Below are positions 1 to 3,989 of a stretch of DNA of 5,476 nucleotides, one piece after another; position 1 is the stretch's first letter, and each line of letters opens with the position of its first letter. The translations under genes were made by a program, and so were the position numbers. Source of the DNA: Sedimentisphaerales bacterium (GTDB taxonomy: Bacteria > Planctomycetota > Phycisphaerae > Sedimentisphaerales > SM23-30); the NCBI GenBank assembly GCA_030640865.1, contig DAOWIP010000430.1, positions 1-5,476 of the forward strand, read 5' to 3'. Under the pieces are notes generated by a model, which worked only from the letters and a program-made list of their open reading frames with translations, was not told the DNA's origin and made no database searches.

Positions 1-267
1 ACAAATGGCAAAATGGTTGAAATTCCGTAAAAATCAGGAGAAAAGTCGTTTGGGCAGAGTCCGGAAGTTGGGGGTACGGGGGGGGAAATTCAGGCCTCTG
101 GGGTCCCAAGCGAATTTTCTCGGCGGTAACACATTATTGTTTAGACTGTTGTGAGTGTTGCACTTCAGATCAAAAACCAAGAACGAAATTGATTCCTTCT
201 TTTTCCTCTCTTCTCTCTTTCTCACAACTCACCACCCACAACTCACAACTTTCTTTTCTTCTTCGCT
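1..267. other. Non-coding flank with G-runs and pyrimidine tracts
   Basis: I find no convincing gene here. A 63-codon open frame exists on the minus strand (34-225), but its N-terminal third is simply the translation of a purine-rich low-complexity tract (K/R/E-rich) and it has no recognisable domain. The stretch holds three G-runs (70-74, 78-85, 100-103), a polypyrimidine tract and a short direct repeat. It lies downstream of the minus-strand uridylyltransferase gene, so it would form its 3' untranslated region; I see no clear hairpin-plus-T-run terminator for that gene. Confidence 0.6.
193..264 (+). repeat. Polypyrimidine tracts flanking a short direct repeat
   Basis: Positions 193-223 are 31 consecutive pyrimidines and 249-264 another 16. 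Between and overlapping them, the 10-mer CACAACTCAC occurs twice (223-232 and 237-246). On the minus strand this is a purine-rich 3' region just after the stop codon of the uridylyltransferase gene. A 12-nt mirror repeat, CTCTC-TT-CTCTC, sits at 206-217. Function unknown; simple-sequence drift is the plain explanation. Confidence 0.6.
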
Positions 268-1698
268 TCAGCCCAGATAGACTATATCTCCGGGTTTGAG
301 TGGTCGTAGCTGTGCTCGTTTGCGGGCCAGTTCATCGGCATCGAGTGCGAACAGGGACGATATTTCGATAATAACATCTGCTGAGCCGTCTTTTTTACGG
401 GGAACTTTGATACCTGCGGCTTCCATCCAGCGGGCAGCCCGTTTGATTTGCAACTGTTGTGAGGAGTGCAGGCTGTCAACCCCGGCGGTGTTTTTTATTG
501 GTGCGAATTGTTCGCTGCGTTCGATCTCGAGCGTAACGGATTTTGCTGCCAGCGGCAGAGCGTCGAAGACGAAGGTTTCCAGTTTGATTGCGTTAGGTTG
601 GTCTGGGTTGATGCGGTTGCCGTTTTCGTCGAGATAGGGGACTCGTTTATCGGCGCGGTGCCAGGGCAGTGAAAAGCCGCGACTATTGATTCGTTCGACA
701 AAAGCGCGGCTGACTATATGGATGGCGATACTGCCCCACTTGAACATCAGGCTGTCGTCGTCGCCGTGTTGGTGGGCTAATTCGTCGGGCAGGTCGCTAT
801 ATTCGATTACCATTGTTCGTCCGTCGGCGATAGCGAAGTTACCGACCTTTTCCAATGGGTCGCATTTGAGAACGGCTTTACTGGACATCTCGGCCCCGTC
901 CAGGGCATGCAATCCGATGAAAAGTGGATCAGCCACATAGACCAGGGGATTATCTATCTGGAAATAGCTGATATATTCGACGCCGCGGCTGGCCATATCT
1001 GCCAGGGCGCCGCTTTTATAGACTGCCCGTAGCGACCCGCCGTGTCCATCCGGCGAGGTAGCCACACGGTGTCGTTCGGCGAGCATCATTTTACCGTTTT
1101 TGTCGAAGCTGGGCATCATCCCCTGCCGGAAAAAGACAATGTTGGCCGGATCGAGTCCGAAGTATTTTTTTTCTTTGAAGAAGATAATGGTGTCGTCGTA
1201 ATTTGCCGGGCTGGTCATGATATACCAGGGTACGATACTGTTATAGCACCGTTGGGTAGCGATAATCCCTTCTGCGAAAACCTGGAATAACGGCTTGTTT
1301 CGCAGGCAGGTGGCAGGCAGACTTCCCTTTGGACCGTCAAACATCAGACGGGTACCCATCCCGCCGGCCACGGTAAAAACAGCAACCTTATGTTCAGCGA
1401 TCAGTCTTTCGCCGTATTCGCGGGCCTGCTGGTATTTCTTTTGTAGTTCCGGTGGGCAGTGGGCCGGATAGACCGGTGCCGGCGTAATTTCTTTGGGTAT
1501 GTCGATTTTCGGTTTTTGGTGGACATAACGCGTGATCAGTTCATTAACCAGCGTCATATCAATACTTTTCACATCTTCCAGAAGCCGAAGTTTTTCTTCC
1601 TGACTGAGCTGAGCCGCGAATTGCATCAGGTGTTCCTGTCCATGTCGGCGTAGCAGCCTTACGCCGGCCTCGATTCTGCTGCGAATGGTCTGGGCCAT
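268..1698 (-). CDS. UDPGP-family uridylyltransferase, UAP1-like (UDP-GlcNAc pyrophosphorylase type)
   Basis: Predicted cytoplasmic nucleotidyltransferase of 476 aa that joins UTP and a sugar-1-phosphate, most likely GlcNAc-1-P, to give a UDP-sugar and pyrophosphate. Seen in the protein: a helical N-terminal region (about 1-100); the nucleotide-binding loop AGGMGTRL at 111-118 followed by PKG at 123-125; Q192 in FRQGMMP, aligning with a conserved Gln of UAP1; SPDGHGGS at 215-222, the UAP1 PDGxGG signature; QIDNPLVYVADP at 247-258; VIEYSDLP at 297-304; KLETFVFDAL at 372-381; and QFAPIKN at 397-403. These follow the order of human UAP1, and the length is close to that family. The start at 1698 has AAAGGA 10 nt upstream. 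The gene is transcribed divergently from the DUF362 gene. Glc-1-P or another sugar phosphate remains possible as substrate; the family call is firm, the exact substrate is not. Confidence 0.88.
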   Translation of the reverse strand: MAQTIRSRIEAGVRLLRRHGQEHLMQFAAQLSQEEKLRLLEDVKSIDMTLVNELITRYVHQKPKIDIPKEITPAPVYPAHCPPELQKKYQQAREYGERLIAEHKVAVFTVAGGMGTRLMFDGPKGSLPATCLRNKPLFQVFAEGIIATQRCYNSIVPWYIMTSPANYDDTIIFFKEKKYFGLDPANIVFFRQGMMPSFDKNGKMMLAERHRVATSPDGHGGSLRAVYKSGALADMASRGVEYISYFQIDNPLVYVADPLFIGLHALDGAEMSSKAVLKCDPLEKVGNFAIADGRTMVIEYSDLPDELAHQHGDDDSLMFKWGSIAIHIVSRAFVERINSRGFSLPWHRADKRVPYLDENGNRINPDQPNAIKLETFVFDALPLAAKSVTLEIERSEQFAPIKNTAGVDSLHSSQQLQIKRAARWMEAAGIKVPRKKDGSADVIIEISSLFALDADELARKRAQLRPLKPGDIVYLG

Positions 1699-1708
1699 CG
1701 GTTGTGCA

Positions 1709-1714
1709 TCCTTT
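1709..1714 (-). promoter_or_regulatory. Ribosome binding site of the uridylyltransferase gene
   Basis: On the minus strand AAAGGA lies 10 nt before the ATG whose first base is 1698. It supports that start. The other nearby ATG on this strand (1709) is out of frame. Confidence 0.6.
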
Positions 1715-1751
1715 ACTTGTCTGATTTCATTATTTTATCTGAAGGTACTCT

Positions 1752-1779
1752 ATTATCCGGATTATCGGGTATATGTCCA
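1752..1779 (-). promoter_or_regulatory. Candidate sigma-70-type promoter for the uridylyltransferase gene
   Basis: Read on the minus strand, TGGACA (1774-1779) and GATAAT (1752-1757) are separated by 16 bp. Each matches the sigma-70 consensus at five of six positions. Transcription would start near 1745, leaving a leader of about 45 nt. The -10 box lies in an imperfect 9-bp tandem repeat (ATTATCCGG, ATTATCGGG; 1752-1769 on the plus strand). This is pattern matching only. Confidence 0.4.
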
Positions 1780-1782
1780 GTT

Positions 1783-1859
1783 AAATAGTACCTGTTGCGG
1801 AAGGTAGGGGCGCCCCTGTGTGGTCGCCCAAAAATGCTGACTATTTCCTGTTGTGGAAG
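1783..1859. repeat. Dispersed-repeat fragment nested in flanking direct and inverted repeats
   Basis: The core (1804-1829) begins GTAGGGGCGCCCCTGTG and ends GGTCGCCC; it contains the perfect palindrome AGGGGCGCCCCT (1806-1817). It directly abuts CCTGTTGCGGAAG (1791-1803), which recurs with one mismatch as CCTGTTGTGGAAG at 1847-1859. A 7-bp inverted repeat, AAATAGT (1783-1789) and ACTATTT (1840-1846), also flanks it. Cores of this GTAGGGGCG...CGCCC kind are, from general familiarity, common interspersed intergenic elements in environmental bacterial genomes; that is recollection, not a search result. Confidence 0.5.
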
Positions 1860-1866
1860 AGTAAGA

Positions 1867-1872
1867 TATAAT
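1867..1872 (+). promoter_or_regulatory. Candidate -10 box for the DUF362 gene
   Basis: A perfect TATAAT lies 63 bp before the chosen ATG. No convincing -35 box sits 16-18 bp upstream (TTTCCT is the best there), so the call is weak. If used, the transcript would begin at or just inside the hairpin at 1877-1895. Confidence 0.3.
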
Positions 1873-1876
1873 GTGC

Positions 1877-1895
1877 CACGGCCGTATCGGCCGTG
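1877..1895 (+). terminator. GC-rich hairpin followed by a T-run, upstream of the DUF362 gene
   Basis: CACGGCCG-TAT-CGGCCGTG is a perfect 8-bp stem with a 3-nt loop, followed directly by TTTTATT. The shape is that of an intrinsic terminator or attenuator reading rightward, but no gene ends on its left in that direction, and it lies 40 nt before the DUF362 start. It may be a dispersed palindromic repeat instead, or a 5' leader structure. Confidence 0.4.
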
Positions 1896-1935
1896 TTTTA
1901 TTACGTTCTTCATACTTTATGCCGATAAAGATTTT

Positions 1936-2952
1936 ATGTTGAATCCTAATGCCAAATCGACAAGCCGATTTTTCCTGCGAGGGCGGTTGCTGACAAATGT
2001 TCTGGTTATAGGACTATCTTATCTTGTGGGACTATCTCAGCAGTTATCGGAGCCTTATCACTATTGCCACGCCATTGACGACCCGCTGTCTCAGCAGAAA
2101 TCGCTTGTCTGCCAGGTATTCGGCGAGTATTCGGTCCGCGGTACGAAGATACATCTGGCCAGTGTACGGCGGATGTTTAATACAGGCGTTAGAAAACTTT
2201 CCGGCGAGGACGACCTGGCCAAGGCTTGGCGGCATTTCATTCATGATGATGACATCGTCGCCCTGAAATTCACCAGTGTGGGCAGTCACGAACTTGGCAC
2301 GAATCGAGCCGCGGCCGCGGCCCTGCTGCAGAGTCTTTATCAGGCGGGATTCAAGCCCAGGAACTTTATGCTGGTGGGCCTGGACGAGCTGCCTGATGAA
2401 GCGAAGGGGACTCGGCCCTGTCACTACGGCTGGCAGAAGGAAAATATCGATTTTGGTAGTGACCGCGACCATCTAACTCGGTGGCTGGGGGAAGTAACAG
2501 CTATTATCAATATACCTTCTCTGATGGATGATAATATCATCGGTCTGCGGGGTGCTCTGGCGAACCTGGCCTGGCCGCTGTTGAAAAGGCCGGCCCGATT
2601 ATATAAAAACCGCGGTGACCCATTTGTCCCGGAAATTTACGAATTACCCCAGGTTCGCGGTAAGATAAGACTGCACATTGCCAATGGCCTGCGAATCCTC
2701 TATTATGGCGGCCCGGAGTTCAAGGCCCAATATGTGGACGATTTTGGCAGTCTGATCATCAGTACCGACCCTGTGGCACTCGACCGGATCGCGATCGAGT
2801 TGATCCGACGTCTGCGGCGGGAGAAACCACTGCCGTATGGGGTGAGCGAAAAGATTAACGTGCCTTATCTGGAGACAGCCCAGGCGATGGGACTGGGTTA
2901 CCAGGACCTGAATTTCATCGATTACCAAAAAATCCGCCACGATATGAAATAA
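1936..2952 (+). CDS. DUF362 domain protein with N-terminal membrane anchor
   Basis: 338 aa from the ATG at 1936. Residues about 18-33 form a hydrophobic segment preceded by R11, R15 and R17, so the protein is probably membrane-anchored or exported; I see no clear signal peptidase site. The rest matches the DUF362 pattern: DIVALKFTSVG (106-116), a helix and the GFKPRNFMLVG strand (138-148), AIINIPSL (189-196), KIRLHIANGLRILYYGGP (243-260), then IISTDPVALDRIAIELI (274-290), the typical C-terminal DPVALD block. DUF362 proteins have no well-defined single reaction; some carry 4Fe-4S ferredoxin motifs, but this one has only C44, C59 and C161 and no CxxCxxC. The frame is open back to 1795; I reject those 47 residues because they translate the repeat core and hairpin, and the hydrophobic segment follows naturally from 1936. 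The ribosome site before 1936 is weak (ATAAAG). Confidence 0.8.
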   Translation: MLNPNAKSTSRFFLRGRLLTNVLVIGLSYLVGLSQQLSEPYHYCHAIDDPLSQQKSLVCQVFGEYSVRGTKIHLASVRRMFNTGVRKLSGEDDLAKAWRHFIHDDDIVALKFTSVGSHELGTNRAAAAALLQSLYQAGFKPRNFMLVGLDELPDEAKGTRPCHYGWQKENIDFGSDRDHLTRWLGEVTAIINIPSLMDDNIIGLRGALANLAWPLLKRPARLYKNRGDPFVPEIYELPQVRGKIRLHIANGLRILYYGGPEFKAQYVDDFGSLIISTDPVALDRIAIELIRRLRREKPLPYGVSEKINVPYLETAQAMGLGYQDLNFIDYQKIRHDMK

Positions 2953-3002
2953 GGTAACCATTCACGGGCTCTTTTGTAGGGCGGGCCATGCCTCTTTCTG
3001 TC

Positions 3003-3022
3003 ATTCCTGCGAAGGCAGGAAT
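3003..3022. repeat. dRS3-like 20-bp palindromic repeat
   Basis: ATTCCTGCGAAGGCAGGAAT is an 8-bp perfect stem with loop GAAG, in the context TGTC...CCAG. It has the same design as the neisserial dRS3 repeat (ATTCC-N-GGAAT, 20 bp), a type of element that turns up between genes in many unrelated bacteria. Similarity of design does not show common origin. Confidence 0.6.
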
Positions 3023-3029
3023 CCAGTAG

Positions 3030-3048
3030 CACAAGCTTCCAGCTTGTG
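3030..3048. repeat. Palindromic repeat, 8-bp stem
   Basis: CACAAGCT-TCC-AGCTTGTG: a perfect 8-bp stem with a 3-nt loop, starting 7 nt after the preceding hairpin ends. Confidence 0.6.
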
Positions 3049-3057
3049 ATTAAAACA

Positions 3058-3070
3058 GTCCCGTAGGGAC
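3058..3070. repeat. Palindromic repeat, 5-bp stem
   Basis: GTCCC-GTA-GGGAC, followed by GATTGAAAAC. Short on its own; listed because it continues the row of hairpins and has the look of a dispersed intergenic element. Confidence 0.45.
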
Positions 3071-3084
3071 GATTGAAAACAATG

Positions 3085-3112
3085 GGTGGCAGCCACCGAG
3101 TCTTCGAGGTGG
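3085..3112. repeat. Overlapping hairpins GGTGGC/GCCACC and CCACC/GGTGG
   Basis: GGTGGC-A-GCCACC (3085-3097) overlaps a second possible stem, CCACC (3093-3097) with GGTGG (3108-3112). The middle arm can pair to either side, so two exclusive folds are possible. A further GGGTGGCA occurs at 3123-3130, echoing 3084-3091. Confidence 0.45.
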
Positions 3113-3143
3113 ATGGTTTATTGGGTGGCATGTTTTACGCGTA

Positions 3144-3172
3144 GCTTATGCAAAGCATAAGCCAGCTTAAGC
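3144..3172. repeat. Palindromic repeat, 8-bp stem plus adjacent GCTTAAGC
   Basis: GCTTATGC-AAA-GCATAAGC (3144-3162) is a perfect 8-bp stem with a 3-nt loop. The self-complementary octamer GCTTAAGC follows at 3165-3172. Confidence 0.6.
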
Positions 3173-3193
3173 ATGGTTTTCCGGCGTCCTGTC

Positions 3194-3223
3194 TTAAATC
3201 ATAAAATCATAAAATCTAAAATT
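3194..3223. repeat. Short AT-rich tandem repeat, unit ATAAAATC
   Basis: Two exact copies of ATAAAATC (3201-3208, 3209-3216) are preceded by a degenerate copy (TTAAATC, 3194-3200) and followed by TAAAATT. It lies 56-85 bp before the SGNH hydrolase start, where a promoter could be, but I cannot assign convincing boxes. Confidence 0.55.
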
Positions 3224-3264
3224 CTTCCGGGTTCTTCCCCCACGCATTTCACTATGTTGATATT

Positions 3265-3268
3265 GGAG
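3265..3268 (+). promoter_or_regulatory. Ribosome binding site of the SGNH hydrolase gene
   Basis: GGAG ends 10 nt before the ATG at 3279, a workable spacing that supports this start. Confidence 0.6.
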
Positions 3269-3278
3269 TAACATTTTT

Positions 3279-3938
3279 ATGGAACAACCTGCCGATCGAT
3301 TTTTGCTTCAGGACAGTCAGACGGCAGTCTTCATCGGCGACAGTATCACCGACTGCGGCCGAAGACTTGAGGCTCGTCCTTTTGGCGCCGGTTTTATGCG
3401 GTTCGCTGTCGATCTTATCACAGCCCGCTATCCGAGCCGTAAGATCAGGTTTGTCAACCGTGGCATTAGTGGTGACGTTAGTGTTGGTCTGCGGCAGCGA
3501 TGGGACAAGGATGTCATTGCGTACCAGCCGGACTGGGTCTCGGTAATGGTTGGGATCAACGATGTACACCGGCGTTTCGATGATTACGGGATGATGGACG
3601 TATCGCCTGAACTGTACCGAACAGCTTATTTGGACTGTTTGAATCGTACGCATGAACAGACGCGAGCGCGGCTTATACTGATGGACCCGTTTTATATTTG
3701 TAAAGACCCGCACGCCGGCTCGGCCGAAGAGGAAGTGCTCATGGTATTACCCGAATATATCGCCGTTGTACATGAGATGGCCGAGCGGTTTCAAGCGCTG
3801 CGCATACCAATGCACGACATTTTTCAACAGCATTTACAACATCGCCCGGCTGAGACCTTCTGTGCCGAACCGGTCCATCCCAACCCTACCGGCCACACCG
3901 TCATCGCCCACGCCTGGCTTACATGTATGGGCTGGTGA
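3279..3938 (+). CDS. SGNH/GDSL-family hydrolase (esterase or lipase-like)
   Basis: 219 aa, the usual size for a single-domain SGNH hydrolase; these enzymes cleave ester bonds in lipids, acetylated sugars or similar compounds. No signal peptide is seen, so it should be cytoplasmic. Block I is GDSIT at 20-24 with nucleophile S22; block II is NRGISGD at 60-66, with G65 as the likely oxyanion glycine; block III is GIND at 92-95 with N94; block V is EPVHPNPTGH at 197-206 with H200. The residue three before the catalytic His, normally Asp (DxxH), is E197 here. The overall pattern (FIGDSIT, VNRGISGD, VGINDV, VHPNPTGH) fits the GDSL-like Lipase_2 group. Substrate is unknown. It follows the DUF362 gene in the same direction, but the 326-bp repeat-filled gap argues against one transcript, and it converges with the isomerase-like gene. 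Confidence 0.85.
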   Translation: MEQPADRFLLQDSQTAVFIGDSITDCGRRLEARPFGAGFMRFAVDLITARYPSRKIRFVNRGISGDVSVGLRQRWDKDVIAYQPDWVSVMVGINDVHRRFDDYGMMDVSPELYRTAYLDCLNRTHEQTRARLILMDPFYICKDPHAGSAEEEVLMVLPEYIAVVHEMAERFQALRIPMHDIFQQHLQHRPAETFCAEPVHPNPTGHTVIAHAWLTCMGW

Positions 3939-3964
3939 AGCGTGAATTGAATAAGTTAATCAGC

Positions 3965-3980
3965 ATGGGCTAAAGCCCAT
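3965..3980. repeat. Hairpin between two convergent genes
   Basis: ATGGGCT-AA-AGCCCAT is a perfect 7-bp stem with a 2-nt loop, followed by CCTACG, in the 51-bp gap between two convergent stop codons. It could help end both transcripts, but has no T-run on either side. GGGCTAAAGCCC-type units with CCTAC at the edge also look like a dispersed intergenic element. Confidence 0.5.
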
Positions 3981-3989
3981 CCTACGTGA

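Larger units (their letters stand above)
2953..3278. other. 326-bp intergenic region made mostly of short palindromic repeat pieces
   Basis: No gene is seen on either strand. Five or more hairpin units stand nearly end to end from 2976 to 3172, followed by a small AT-rich tandem repeat (3194-3223) and the leader of the SGNH hydrolase gene. It starts with GTAGGGCGGGCCATGCC (2976-2992), which resembles the GTAGGG-type core at 1804. The units are listed separately. There is no T-run after any of the hairpins, so a classical terminator for the DUF362 gene is not evident. Confidence 0.65.

Noticed and set aside
34..225. 63-codon minus-strand open frame
   Set aside because: Its start lies in a purine-rich low-complexity tract, the N-terminus is K/R/E-rich for that reason alone, and no domain or convincing ribosome site is seen.
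1713..1913. 66-codon minus-strand open frame in the divergent promoter region
   Set aside because: It runs across the repeat core and hairpin and the candidate promoter boxes; it has no recognisable domain.
1795..1935. 47-residue N-terminal extension of the DUF362 protein
   Set aside because: It translates the dispersed-repeat core and the 1877-1895 hairpin, has no family similarity, and the ATG at 1936 places a normal membrane anchor at the N-terminus.
2011..2037. GGACTATCT direct repeat 18 bp apart
   Set aside because: It is in frame and encodes two similar GLS tripeptides in the membrane segment of the DUF362 protein; ordinary low-complexity coding sequence explains it.
2044..2472. 142-codon minus-strand open frame inside the DUF362 gene
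   Set aside because: It is antisense to a clear DUF362 coding region and shows no family motif.
3254..3271. Five-codon open frame (MLILE, then TAA) just before the SGNH hydrolase start
   Set aside because: It overlaps the GGAG ribosome site and could be a leader peptide, but an open frame this short is easily due to chance and has no ribosome site that I can see.
2953..3278. CRISPR array
   Set aside because: The hairpin units differ from each other and there are no regularly spaced identical repeats with unique spacers.
3252..3713. 153-codon minus-strand open frame over the SGNH hydrolase gene
   Set aside because: It is antisense to a gene with all SGNH blocks intact and has no domain of its own.
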